64,000 nucleotides of DNA, taken from Paenibacillus sp. ACRRX (GTDB lineage: Bacteria > Bacillota > Bacilli > Paenibacillales > Paenibacillaceae). Below the pieces are notes generated by a model. The model saw nothing but the letters and a program-made list of their open reading frames with translations, was not told the DNA's origin and searched no databases. The translations under genes were made by a program, and so were the position numbers. The stretch is taken from NCBI RefSeq assembly GCF_022346885.1, contig NZ_JAKRNK010000001.1:992001-1056000 (forward strand). Direction: 5' to 3'. This document shows, in pieces, positions 9,877-19,043 of this stretch (positions are counted from its first letter, which is position 1; each line of letters starts with the position of its first letter).

Positions 9877-10147
9877 GTTGAGAACGATTTAAACATTTTC
9901 TATATCAAAATGATATCAATGTGTATTTACCTGCATCCTCTAAGGGCTGTGGGTTTCTTTTTTCTCTAATGTGCTACGGACGCAAGGAAAAAGGATGATT
10001 TAAAAGAATAAAGTGTATTCTTACCCATAAATGTCACTGTATCGGCTTACAATCGTTATTATGCGTAAATGTCCGTTTTGAAGTTGAAATTGCCTGATGA
10101 TAAACTGCGTTAGATATCGTTTGCAACGGAAGAGAGGGGGAGTAACG
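9877..10147. other. Intergenic stretch before the ABC exporter genes
   Basis: No gene is seen in these 271 bases. They contain a short dyad ATATCA-AAA-TGATAT near 9902 and a T-rich run (TTTCTTTTTTCTCT) near 9955 that may mark the end of the dynamin transcript, without a convincing GC stem. Confidence 0.4.
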
Positions 10148-11923
10148 ATGAACGTATTCAAACAGTTAGCGCCATACTACTGGCCTAAAAAAAAGCTGCT
10201 GTTTGCATCCATTGCTTGTTTGATTGTCGCCACGGCGTTGGGACTTGTGTATCCCAACATGCTAAGGATTCTCATTGACGACGTCATCGCAAAGAAGCAA
10301 TACGAATGGGTGCCTTGGCTAGCATTAACGGTAGTTACCGTTGTTAGCGTCAAAGGCACCCTAACATTTTTACACGGGTTTTTCGGGGGGAGACTAGGTA
10401 ACTATACTGCATACGAGATGCGTAATGCATGTTACCGCAAATTGCAATCGCTGTCTTTCCGTTATTATGACAAAGCTCGAACTGGGGATCTAATGTCCAG
10501 ATTAACTGCCGATCTGGAAGGAATTCGCAACTTTGTGGGTTTTGGTTTTGCCCAAATATTAAACATGGTGCTGATGGTCTTGTTCGGCGCAGGTATGATG
10601 ATCTCGATTAATTGGCAGTTGACGCTTATTACGTTGATCTGTATGCCGCTGCTCGTATTTGTAGCAATCAAGTTCGAAGCGAAGATTCATCCGGCATTCC
10701 GCGAGATGCGCAAGACATTCAGTTCATTAAACACAGCTGTGCAGGAGAACATTACAGGGGTACGTACGGTTAAGTCATTTGCCCGTGAAGAACATGAAGT
10801 CGATAAGTTCTCAGTACGGAACATTGCGTACAAAGACAATCAGATTCACGTGGCCAACCTATGGGGGAGCTATTTCCCTGTGATGGAAATATTGGCGTCC
10901 TTAAGTGTTGTCATTCTGCTGGGCGCGGGTGGAACATTTGTAATTCAGGGAACGTTGACATTAGGTGAACTAGTAGCATTTTTCAGTATGATCTGGTACA
11001 TTATCGGTCCGATGTGGGGAATCGGATTCCATATTAACAACTATACGCAAGCCAAATCATCGGGTGAACGAGTTCTAGAGCTATTAAACTCCGAGGTAGA
11101 TGTGGAAAATCACATTGACGCGGTAAAGCTGAATCCCGACGAAGTTAAAGGACACGTACAATTTGATCATGTTTCATTTGGTTATGAAGGCGAACTGCAT
11201 GCAGTTCGTAATATTAACCTGAATGCTGCCCCAGGTAAGGTGATTGGACTTCTGGGAGGAACAGGAGCCGGGAAATCAACCATCATACAGCTGTTAATGC
11301 GTGCTTACGATGTGCAAGAGGGTTCCATTCGTGTGGATGGGCACGATATTCGTGAAATCGATCTCAAAAGCCTCAGACGTCAAATTGCAGCTGTATTTCA
11401 AGAAACGTTCCTGTTTTCGTCAACGATCCGCAACAATATATCCTATGGTCGTCACGATGTATCCGAAGAAGATATTATTCGTGTCTCTCAGCTAGCTAAG
11501 GCGCATGATTTTATTATGGAGCTGCCTGACGGTTACGATACGATAGTTGGCGAGAGAGGGATGGGACTATCGGGAGGTCAGAAGCAGCGGATTGCGATTG
11601 CTAGAGCACTGCTGAATGATCCGAAAATTCTAATCTTGGATGATGCTACAAGTGCAGTTGACATGGAGACTGAGCATGAGATTCAAGCCGGATTTAACGA
11701 GGTCATGCGTGGACGCACCGTATTTATTATTGCGCATCGTATCTCGTCACTGCGTCATGCTGACGAAATACTCGTACTGGATAAAGGTAACGTAGTCCAG
11801 CGCGGCACGCATCATGAGCTCATCAAGGTACCAGGTACTTATCAGGATGTTTATCAGATCCAATATGCGGACTATCTACAGGTGGGGGAGTCAGCAGAGA
11901 CAAGAGATGAGGTGAAAGCATGA
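10148..11923 (+). CDS. ABC exporter half-transporter, degenerate-Walker-B subunit
   Basis: I chose ATG 10148, which follows GAGAGGGGGAGTAACG; the frame stays open 17 codons further upstream but without a better site. The 591-residue protein has a six-helix exporter membrane domain (about 1-310) and a nucleotide-binding domain with Walker A GGTGAGKST (Lys376), canonical signature LSGGQ (474-478) and Walker B ILILDD. Asp499 replaces the catalytic Glu after the Walker B Asp498. The stop overlaps the start of the next ABC gene by 4 bases (ATGA), so the two are translationally coupled. This is the BmrC/LmrC/TM287 pattern of type IV heterodimeric exporters, many of which expel drugs or lipid-like compounds. 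The substrate cannot be read from the sequence. Confidence 0.92.
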   Translation: MNVFKQLAPYYWPKKKLLFASIACLIVATALGLVYPNMLRILIDDVIAKKQYEWVPWLALTVVTVVSVKGTLTFLHGFFGGRLGNYTAYEMRNACYRKLQSLSFRYYDKARTGDLMSRLTADLEGIRNFVGFGFAQILNMVLMVLFGAGMMISINWQLTLITLICMPLLVFVAIKFEAKIHPAFREMRKTFSSLNTAVQENITGVRTVKSFAREEHEVDKFSVRNIAYKDNQIHVANLWGSYFPVMEILASLSVVILLGAGGTFVIQGTLTLGELVAFFSMIWYIIGPMWGIGFHINNYTQAKSSGERVLELLNSEVDVENHIDAVKLNPDEVKGHVQFDHVSFGYEGELHAVRNINLNAAPGKVIGLLGGTGAGKSTIIQLLMRAYDVQEGSIRVDGHDIREIDLKSLRRQIAAVFQETFLFSSTIRNNISYGRHDVSEEDIIRVSQLAKAHDFIMELPDGYDTIVGERGMGLSGGQKQRIAIARALLNDPKILILDDATSAVDMETEHEIQAGFNEVMRGRTVFIIAHRISSLRHADEILVLDKGNVVQRGTHHELIKVPGTYQDVYQIQYADYLQVGESAETRDEVKA

Positions 11924-13794
11924 GTCAAGCGAACACAGCAGATGCGTCCAGACAACAGAGGCCAGATGAAGATATCGATAACCCTATTGTATATGATAAA
12001 AAGACACGATTTGTTTACCAAGATGACGAATTAATTGAAAAACCGTTTAACTGGGCACAAATGCGGCGCTTGCTGGTGTATATGAAGCCTTATCGCAAGC
12101 AGTTGCTCCCTGTCCTTATCTTGTTAATGATTCTTGGCACGTTGACGAAGTTGGCTGTTCCTTTTCTGATTAGTTATGCGATTGATCATGCCATTAACCC
12201 AACGGATGGTGGGCCAGCCTCGCTTCGAATGTTGTATATTATAACTGGCAGCATATTCGGATTGTATTTGATACAATGGGCAACCAACACTTACCGCATC
12301 AAGTTTATGAATATGATCGGACAGCGTATTATTTACGACTTACGCGCAGATTTGTTTAAGCACATTCAGTCGCTATCGTTTCGATTCTACGACAAGCGAC
12401 CCGCAGGGTCTGTATTAGTGCGAGTGACTAATGACATCAACTCGCTGCAGGATTTATTTACGAACGGGGCAATTAATGTACTGATTGATATGCTCCAGCT
12501 GATAGGTATTATCATAATATTACTGTTCCTGAACGTTCAGCTTGCCGTTGCCGTCATGATTACGGTGCCGATCATGTTTCTTGTTTCTACCAAGCTGCGG
12601 CGCTATATCCGGATGGCATGGCAGGACGTTCGGATTAAGCAGTCCCGCATCAATTCACACTTGAATGAAGCAATCCAAGGGATGCGAGTAACACAGGCCT
12701 ATACGCAAGAGCAGGAGAATATGACGTTCTTTGACCACATGAATACAATTAATCGTACGTCTTGGAACCGCGCCTCGGCGTTAAACCAGACATTTGGCCC
12801 AGTCATTGAGATTACGAGTGCAGTTGGTGCTTTTATTTTGTTTGTATATGGCACACATCTGGTAGAGACTAGTGCGATCACGGTAGGGGTGTTGTTTGCT
12901 TTTGCCCAATACGTGGGTAACTTCTGGGAACCAATCAATCGACTTGGGCAGATGTATTCACAAATGCTCATTGCAATGGCATCCTCAGAGCGTATCTTTG
13001 AATTCATGGATGAGAAGCCGTCCATTGATGATAGCGAAGAAGCGATGGTACTCCCGCTAATTAAGGGAGATGTAGAGGTAGAGCATGTGTTGTTTGAATA
13101 TGAAAAGGGACGTCCGGCACTTCAGGGGGTATCCCTTCATGCTCATGCAGGGCAATCAATCGCTTTGGTAGGACATACCGGCTCAGGCAAAAGTACAATT
13201 ATTAATTTGTTATGCCGATTCTATGATCCGACTGAGGGACGAGTGCTTGTTGATGGTTTTGATATCCGGCACGTAAAGCTCCACAGCTTACGTTCACAGG
13301 TCGGAATTGTACTGCAGGATACTTTTATTTTCTCAGGCACAATACGAGATAATATTCGATTCGGGCGGTTGGATGCGACAGATGAGGAAGTCGAAGCAGC
13401 TGCAAAGGCTGTTCATGCTCACGAATTTATTAGCGAAATGAAGGATGGGTATGAGACCGAAGTTCAGGAGCGCGGCAACGTGTTGTCGATGGGACAACGG
13501 CAATTGATTTCTTTTGCCCGCGCGCTGCTTGCAGATCCGCGTATACTTATCCTGGATGAGGCGACGGCAAGCATTGATACCGAGACGGAACTTAAGATTC
13601 AGGAAGCATTAAAGACGCTGCTAAAAGGGCGGACGTCGTTTATTATTGCGCACCGCTTATCGACAATCCGTCATTGTGATAACATTATCGTATTGGATCA
13701 TGGACGCATTATGGAGCAAGGGAATCACAGTGCATTAATGAATCAACGCGGTATTTATCATGGCTTGGTAGCCGCACAGTATAAATATATGTAA
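11920..13794 (+). CDS. ABC exporter half-transporter, degenerate-signature subunit
   Basis: The 624-residue protein is the partner of the preceding gene, overlapping it by 4 bases. After about 60 extra N-terminal residues comes a six-helix membrane domain, then a nucleotide-binding domain with Walker A GHTGSGKST (Lys424), altered signature LSMGQ (522-526, Met for Gly) and intact Walker B plus catalytic Glu (ILILDE, Asp546-Glu547). With the first subunit, one composite ATP site would be canonical (this Walker A/B with the LSGGQ of the partner). The other would be degenerate (the Asp499 site with this LSMGQ). This complementary pattern is known for BmrCD, LmrCD and TM287/288. A terminator follows 10 bases after the stop. 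The substrate is unknown. Confidence 0.92.
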   Translation: MSQANTADASRQQRPDEDIDNPIVYDKKTRFVYQDDELIEKPFNWAQMRRLLVYMKPYRKQLLPVLILLMILGTLTKLAVPFLISYAIDHAINPTDGGPASLRMLYIITGSIFGLYLIQWATNTYRIKFMNMIGQRIIYDLRADLFKHIQSLSFRFYDKRPAGSVLVRVTNDINSLQDLFTNGAINVLIDMLQLIGIIIILLFLNVQLAVAVMITVPIMFLVSTKLRRYIRMAWQDVRIKQSRINSHLNEAIQGMRVTQAYTQEQENMTFFDHMNTINRTSWNRASALNQTFGPVIEITSAVGAFILFVYGTHLVETSAITVGVLFAFAQYVGNFWEPINRLGQMYSQMLIAMASSERIFEFMDEKPSIDDSEEAMVLPLIKGDVEVEHVLFEYEKGRPALQGVSLHAHAGQSIALVGHTGSGKSTIINLLCRFYDPTEGRVLVDGFDIRHVKLHSLRSQVGIVLQDTFIFSGTIRDNIRFGRLDATDEEVEAAAKAVHAHEFISEMKDGYETEVQERGNVLSMGQRQLISFARALLADPRILILDEATASIDTETELKIQEALKTLLKGRTSFIIAHRLSTIRHCDNIIVLDHGRIMEQGNHSALMNQRGIYHGLVAAQYKYM

Positions 13795-13803
13795 GCTGAA
13801 AGG

Positions 13804-13840
13804 CGCTTCCGTGTAAACGGGAGCGTTCTTTGCTTTATTT
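13804..13840 (+). terminator. Terminator of the heterodimeric ABC exporter operon
   Basis: CGCTTCCGT, loop GTAA, ACGGGAGCG (9 bp with one G-U pair), followed by the T-rich TTCTTTGCTTTATTTGCTTT. Confidence 0.8.
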
Positions 13841-13986
13841 GCTTTCTGTCCTATAAATCAGTAATGTAAGTGTAGACAGAAGCGTTGTCAGCATAAGTGA
13901 TACCTAGTCCCAAAGAAGCTTGGGGCATATCGTAAACTGACCTGTTGGACAACCCCTATACATAACGATGAAGAGAGGGAAACGAG

Positions 13987-14796
13987 ATGAATAAGCGATC
14001 TGGCTTATGGGGATTTATCGCTGCTGTAGGAGTGGGTTCGACCTTGTTGTTCCTCGTCGGATTTGGATTCGGTGTAGCCGATATTATATCGCCGGGCAGT
14101 GTGCCATTTGCCGAAAAGCCGCAAGTGAAGACTCCGGAAGTAACCCCAGATGAATCAATGAAGGAGATTCGCATCGTGTCACTTGGCGACTCGTTAACAA
14201 GAGGTACCGGTGATGCCACAGGTGACGGCTACGTGCGACGTACAGTAACCCAATTACTCAAAGTACAAGAGAAACCGGTAAAGTTGATAAACAATTTGGC
14301 AGTAAACGGACTGCGCGCAGATCAGTTAGTAAATAAGCTGAAAGAAGACAGCATCGGTTATTCGTTGAGACAAGCTAATGTTATTTTGTTGACGATTGGG
14401 GGCAACGATTTATTTCAAAGCGCTCGTACAGAGCAGATGGGCAATGAGCCTTTAAATGAGGCGTCCTTGCAAGCCAAAGCCAAGGCAGGCGTCACTTCGC
14501 TTGAATCGGTACTTATCCGAATACGAAAATGGAACCCGGATGCACTTATTATATACGTCGGATTGTATAATCCGTTTTCTGATGTCAAAGAAATGCGGGT
14601 CATTGGCGGTTCAGTCGTTCAAAGCTGGAACAATGCGGCAGCATCTATCATCAATAAGGATCCTAATATGCTGCTTATTCCGACACAGGATCTATTTGAG
14701 CGTAATATGGGGATCTATATTTCCTCTGACCATTTTCATCCGAATGCGGAAGGTTATGCAGCAATTGCGGAGCGTATCGTACAGAGTATGAAGTAA
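13987..14796 (+). CDS. Membrane-anchored SGNH/GDSL esterase
   Basis: The start follows GAGAGGGAAACGAG. The 269-residue protein has one N-terminal hydrophobic segment (about 9-33), so it is probably anchored with the enzyme outside. The SGNH blocks are all visible: SLGDSLTRG with nucleophile Ser69, the Asn of NNLAVNG, TIGGNDLF, and SDHFHP with Asp248 and His251. The family hydrolyses ester bonds of lipids or acetylated sugars; B. subtilis YpmR-type proteins resemble it. It is a single gene between two transporter units, and its substrate is unknown. Confidence 0.88.
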   Translation: MNKRSGLWGFIAAVGVGSTLLFLVGFGFGVADIISPGSVPFAEKPQVKTPEVTPDESMKEIRIVSLGDSLTRGTGDATGDGYVRRTVTQLLKVQEKPVKLINNLAVNGLRADQLVNKLKEDSIGYSLRQANVILLTIGGNDLFQSARTEQMGNEPLNEASLQAKAKAGVTSLESVLIRIRKWNPDALIIYVGLYNPFSDVKEMRVIGGSVVQSWNNAAASIINKDPNMLLIPTQDLFERNMGIYISSDHFHPNAEGYAAIAERIVQSMK

Positions 14797-14929
14797 AGCA
14801 AATGTATGCAGTCCTATTAACAGAACTTAGGCAGCAGTTAGGTTGCGAATACGTATTACATACGTGACATTTTTACCGAAATAAGTCTTATTCATCTAAT
14901 CTATGCTGCCGAATTAAGGAGGTACCGAG

Positions 14930-15910
14930 ATGGAAACGGAACATGCATTGCCGGATCGTCCTGTTATTTTATCAGTCAAACAAATCAAGAAAAAGATTGG
15001 CCGTAAATGGATCATTCATGATGTGAGCTTTGATGTTCGCGCGGGTGAAATATTTGGTTTTCTAGGTCCAAACGGCTCAGGCAAGACAACAACAATTCGT
15101 ATGCTCGTGGATCTGATCAAGCCTACTTCTGGTCATATTCAAGTATGCGGGTATGATGTGAACCGTCAGCCAGAAAAAGCGTTGAGATTTGTAGGTTCAA
15201 TTGTCGAGAATCCGGAAATGTATAACTATTTGACCGGTTGGGAGAATCTAGAGCATTTTGCGCGGATGGTACCTGGCATTGATTCCATCCGCATTCATGA
15301 AGTCGTTAACGTGGTAGGCTTGACCAAGCGAATCCATGATAAAGTCAAAACCTATTCTCTTGGGATGCGGCAGAGGCTTGGAATTGCCCAGGCTTTGCTT
15401 GTTCAGCCAAAGCTGTTGATTCTTGACGAGCCGACGAATGGACTAGATCCACTTGGGATTAAGGAGCTGCGTGGATTTATTCGTTTGCTGGCAGACAGCG
15501 GCATGGCTGTATTTGTATCGAGCCATCTGCTCAGCGAAATTCAGTTGATGTGCGACCGGGTAGCTATTATCAGCAATGGTCGTGTACTTGCTGTAGACGA
15601 TGTTGATCAGTTGCTTACGGGCCGCAGTCAGTATGTCATATGGATGGCAGAGCCGCTGGACAAGGCATTACAAATGCTACAGGCCAGCGAACAAGCCAAA
15701 GTGCTGGAAGCGGATAAGGCGGTAATAGATGAGTCTGTACTTATAGGATTGCCTGAGCACTTTATCATTACAGAAACGTCACCGGAACATATTGCTGCAT
15801 TAAATCAGGCTTTAACGGATGCGGGAGTAGCAGTAGAAGGCATTCAGCGTGTTGTGCCAACGCTTGAACAACTCTTCCTGGAGATGACGGAAGGAGGTCA
15901 CATTGAATAA
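14930..15910 (+). CDS. ABC-2 type transporter, ATP-binding subunit
   Basis: The start follows TTAAGGAGGTACCGAG. The 326-residue protein has one ATPase domain: Walker A GPNGSGKTT, signature YSLGMRQRLGIAQAL and Walker B LLILDEP, followed by the switch His of SSHLLSE. A 90-residue C-terminal extension is typical of the CcmA/DrrA-like group (YxlF, BcrA). It overlaps the permease gene by 8 bases, so the two form one transporter. Relatives export antimicrobials or give self-protection, but the substrate here is unknown. Confidence 0.92.
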   Translation: METEHALPDRPVILSVKQIKKKIGRKWIIHDVSFDVRAGEIFGFLGPNGSGKTTTIRMLVDLIKPTSGHIQVCGYDVNRQPEKALRFVGSIVENPEMYNYLTGWENLEHFARMVPGIDSIRIHEVVNVVGLTKRIHDKVKTYSLGMRQRLGIAQALLVQPKLLILDEPTNGLDPLGIKELRGFIRLLADSGMAVFVSSHLLSEIQLMCDRVAIISNGRVLAVDDVDQLLTGRSQYVIWMAEPLDKALQMLQASEQAKVLEADKAVIDESVLIGLPEHFIITETSPEHIAALNQALTDAGVAVEGIQRVVPTLEQLFLEMTEGGHIE

Positions 15911-16892
15911 TATGTTGGCTCTTATCCAAAACGAAACGTTAAAAGTGCTGAAAAAGAAACGATTTTATGTCGTTATGCTTATTCTTGTTATTTTAATTCC
16001 GGTATTTACATACGCCCAAATGAAGATTGCCCAAAATAGTCGTGAGAAATTCGATCAGGATTGGCGGCGGGAAATTACACAGCAAATTACGGATTACCAA
16101 AATACGCTCGGTAGTGATCGAATTCCTGAGGAGTGGAAGAAATTCCGTCGTATCATGCTGCAGCAGTTGCAATATTATTTGGATCATGACGTGAATCCTA
16201 ATGAACCTAATGGAGTTACGTTTACGCGTACCTTTATGGATAATTCGGTTAATTTATTTATTCCGCTGCTGGTGATGGCCATCGCAAGTGATATTGTATC
16301 ATCTGAGCGCTCTACGGGGACGATCAAGATGCTGCTGACGAGACCCGTGCGAAGGTGGAAAATATTAATGAGTAAATGGCTGGTACTCATGCTGTTTACG
16401 GGTGTGGTTGTTCTCATGACAGCTTTACTGTCCTACCTCATATCGGGTGCTGTGTTTGGGTATGGAGGATGGAGCTTCCCGTTGTTTACCGGATTTAATG
16501 TGTCGGGAACAAATGTTAATGTTGAGGCTGTACATATGCTGCCTTCATGGTTATACTTGTTGATGCAGTGCGGATTAATATGGTTTTCCAGCATTGTGGT
16601 CGCAGCGCTTGGATTTATGATATCCGTGCTGGTGCGGAGTACAGCTGCCAGTATCGTTACGCTGATGGCAACATTGATTGCAGGAACGATTCTATATAAT
16701 ATGGCTTCAGCCTGGCCGACAGCCAAGTATTTGTTTATGATTAATTTAAAGCTGACAGACTATTTGGCTGGAACACCAGCACCAATAGAGGGAATGTCAC
16801 TGTTGTTTTCCTTGGGTGTATTGTCGGTTTGGGGAGCGGTTGCCTTATTCGTTGCATTCCGCGTCTTTACGAAACAGGACATTTTGAATTAA
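15903..16892 (+). CDS. ABC-2 type transporter, membrane subunit
   Basis: TTG at 15903 lies 5 bases after AAGGAGG; an in-frame ATG at 15912 would be 14 bases away, so TTG is preferred. The 329-residue protein has an N-terminal membrane helix (about 20-40), an extracellular segment of about 80 residues and five further hydrophobic segments. It also carries the ABC-2 hallmark DIVSSERSTGTIKMLLTRPV near residue 130. It pairs with the ATPase encoded just upstream. Confidence 0.9.
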   Translation: MNNMLALIQNETLKVLKKKRFYVVMLILVILIPVFTYAQMKIAQNSREKFDQDWRREITQQITDYQNTLGSDRIPEEWKKFRRIMLQQLQYYLDHDVNPNEPNGVTFTRTFMDNSVNLFIPLLVMAIASDIVSSERSTGTIKMLLTRPVRRWKILMSKWLVLMLFTGVVVLMTALLSYLISGAVFGYGGWSFPLFTGFNVSGTNVNVEAVHMLPSWLYLLMQCGLIWFSSIVVAALGFMISVLVRSTAASIVTLMATLIAGTILYNMASAWPTAKYLFMINLKLTDYLAGTPAPIEGMSLLFSLGVLSVWGAVALFVAFRVFTKQDILN

Positions 16893-16986
16893 AATAGACA
16901 AGAATGCGAAACATCTGTTTGCATCTGAATGGACTGGTGGGATGTGAGGTCATCTCATTAGTACGTTTAGGGCGGCAGATTTTCTT

Positions 16987-17015
16987 TTGCCGACCGAATT
17001 AGAAAGACATAATAT
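16987..17015 (+). promoter_or_regulatory. Probable vegetative promoter of parE
   Basis: TTGCCG and TAATAT are separated by 17 bases and lie 24 bases before the parE ATG. Each hexamer matches four of six consensus positions. The AAGGAGGAG ribosome binding site follows. Confidence 0.5.
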
Positions 17016-17038
17016 GTACAATTGAAGGAGGAGCACGA

Positions 17039-19030
17039 ATGGTCGATCAGATCGATTTGTTCGGTCAGCTTCCGAAGCAGGAAGGAACACCAGAGCACCG
17101 CGCTTCGGATTATGGCGCTGACGACATTCAAGTGCTCGAAGGGCTTGTCGCGGTTAGAAAGAGACCAGGGATGTATATTGGAAGCACAAGCTCATCGGGT
17201 CTTCACCATCTTGTATGGGAAATCGTCGACAATGCAGTGGACGAGCATCTGGCCAAGTATTGCTCCGTCATTGATGTGACGATACACGCGGATCAATCTA
17301 TAACGGTTCGCGATAACGGACGAGGAATACCAACAGGATTACATAAGACAGGCATTCCGACACCACAAGTCGTATTTACGATATTGCATGCCGGAGGTAA
17401 GTTTGGTGGTTCTGGCTATAAGAAGTCAGGTGGTCTGCATGGTGTAGGCGCATCGGTGACTAATGCATTATCAGAATGGCTGGTCGTTGAGATATACCGT
17501 GATGGCAAGATTCACCGTCAACGCTTTGAGTCGTGGACGGAAGACAACGGCATTGAACATGTCGGCGAGCCTGTTGGCGGGTTGGATATTATAGGGAATA
17601 CCAACCGGACAGGAACTAAAGTTACGTTTAAGCCGGACAAGAAAGTATTTCACGGTAGTATTCATATGAATATTGACACGCTCTCCGAGCGTCTGCAGGA
17701 GATTGCTTTCTTGAATTCGGGCCTTACGGTGAATCTGAAGGATGAGCGCTCAGGCAAGCAGGAAACGTTCCGTTATGAAGGCGGAGCAAGTGAGTTTGTT
17801 CAATACTTGAATGAGAACAAGAGTGTACTGCACGATGTCATTCATTTTACAGGTGAGAAGGAAGACATTGAGGTAGAGATCGCACTTCAATATAACGATG
17901 GTTATACCGAGACGATCGCTTCATTCGTGAACTCGATTCCAACGCGTGGCGGGGGAACACACGAGACAGGTTATAAGACAGCCTATACTCGGGTTATGAA
18001 CGAGTACGCCCGCAAGAATGCACTGCTTAAAGAGAAAGATAAGAATCTGGACGGCAATGATCTTCGTGAAGGTATGATGTCTGTTATCAATGTGAAGATG
18101 TCTGAAGTAGAGTTTGTCGGCCAGACAAAGGACCAGCTTGGGAGTGCGATTGCGAGAAGTGCAGTGGATGCCATCGTGTCCGAGCAGATGCAGATCTTCC
18201 TTGAGGAGAATCCTCAGGTGGCGCAGCAGCTGGTTAAGAAGGCCATTCAGGCTTCACGGGCTCGCGAGGCTGCACGCAAAGCTCGCGAGGAAGTGCGCAC
18301 AGGTAAGAAGCGCAGCGAGAGCTCGAATTTGGGCGGCAAGCTGACGCCGGCCCAATCTAAGGACTTTTCACGTAATGAGCTGTTTATCGTGGAAGGTGAT
18401 TCTGCGGGAGGTTCTGCAAAGCAGGGCAGAGATTCAAAGGTACAGGCAATCCTGCCGCTAAAAGGGAAACCGATGAATCCAGAGAAAGCCAAGCTTGCTG
18501 ACATTTTGAAAAATGATGAATACCGCACGATCATTCATGCTATAGGTGCAGGAGTAGGTCCTGAATTCGAAGTTGACGAGAGCAACTATGCCAAGATTAT
18601 TATTATGACCGATGCCGATACGGATGGGGCGCATATTCAGGTGCTGCTGCTGACGTTCTTCTACCGGTATATGAAGCCTTTAATTGATGCAGGGAAGGTC
18701 TATATTGCTCAGCCGCCTCTCTATAAGATTACGCACAAGAAAGGGAAGCTTTCAACAGTTCGATATGCATGGACGGATGAACAGTTAAGCAGTTATTTAA
18801 AACAGTTCGGAAACCAGGCGGAAATTCAGCGCTATAAAGGTCTTGGTGAGATGAATCCTGACCAATTGTGGGAAACAACGATGGACCCGGAGACACGAAC
18901 GCTGCTGCAAGTTCAGATTGAGGATGCAGCCAAGGCGGAACGCCGGGTGTCAACTTTGATGGGAGATAAAGTTGATCCTCGTAAACGCTGGATCGTAGAG
19001 AATGTTGACTTCACGGAGTTCGAAGAATAG
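17039..19030 (+). CDS. parE: DNA topoisomerase IV subunit B
   Basis: ATG follows GAAGGAGGAGCACGA. The 663-residue protein has the GHKL ATPase region (EIVDNAVDEH, DNGRGIPTG, the ATP lid GGLHGVGASVTNALS). A transducer domain follows, then a TOPRIM domain with EGDSAGGSAKQGRDSKVQAI and the metal-binding DADTDGAHI. With ParC it forms the A2B2 enzyme that unlinks daughter chromosomes. GyrB is very similar, but the gene lies directly before a parC-type gene (13 bases apart) and has the length of Bacillota ParE. No frameshift or missing catalytic residue is seen. Confidence 0.95.
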   Translation: MVDQIDLFGQLPKQEGTPEHRASDYGADDIQVLEGLVAVRKRPGMYIGSTSSSGLHHLVWEIVDNAVDEHLAKYCSVIDVTIHADQSITVRDNGRGIPTGLHKTGIPTPQVVFTILHAGGKFGGSGYKKSGGLHGVGASVTNALSEWLVVEIYRDGKIHRQRFESWTEDNGIEHVGEPVGGLDIIGNTNRTGTKVTFKPDKKVFHGSIHMNIDTLSERLQEIAFLNSGLTVNLKDERSGKQETFRYEGGASEFVQYLNENKSVLHDVIHFTGEKEDIEVEIALQYNDGYTETIASFVNSIPTRGGGTHETGYKTAYTRVMNEYARKNALLKEKDKNLDGNDLREGMMSVINVKMSEVEFVGQTKDQLGSAIARSAVDAIVSEQMQIFLEENPQVAQQLVKKAIQASRAREAARKAREEVRTGKKRSESSNLGGKLTPAQSKDFSRNELFIVEGDSAGGSAKQGRDSKVQAILPLKGKPMNPEKAKLADILKNDEYRTIIHAIGAGVGPEFEVDESNYAKIIIMTDADTDGAHIQVLLLTFFYRYMKPLIDAGKVYIAQPPLYKITHKKGKLSTVRYAWTDEQLSSYLKQFGNQAEIQRYKGLGEMNPDQLWETTMDPETRTLLQVQIEDAAKAERRVSTLMGDKVDPRKRWIVENVDFTEFEE

Positions 19031-19043
19031 AAAGGTGATATAG

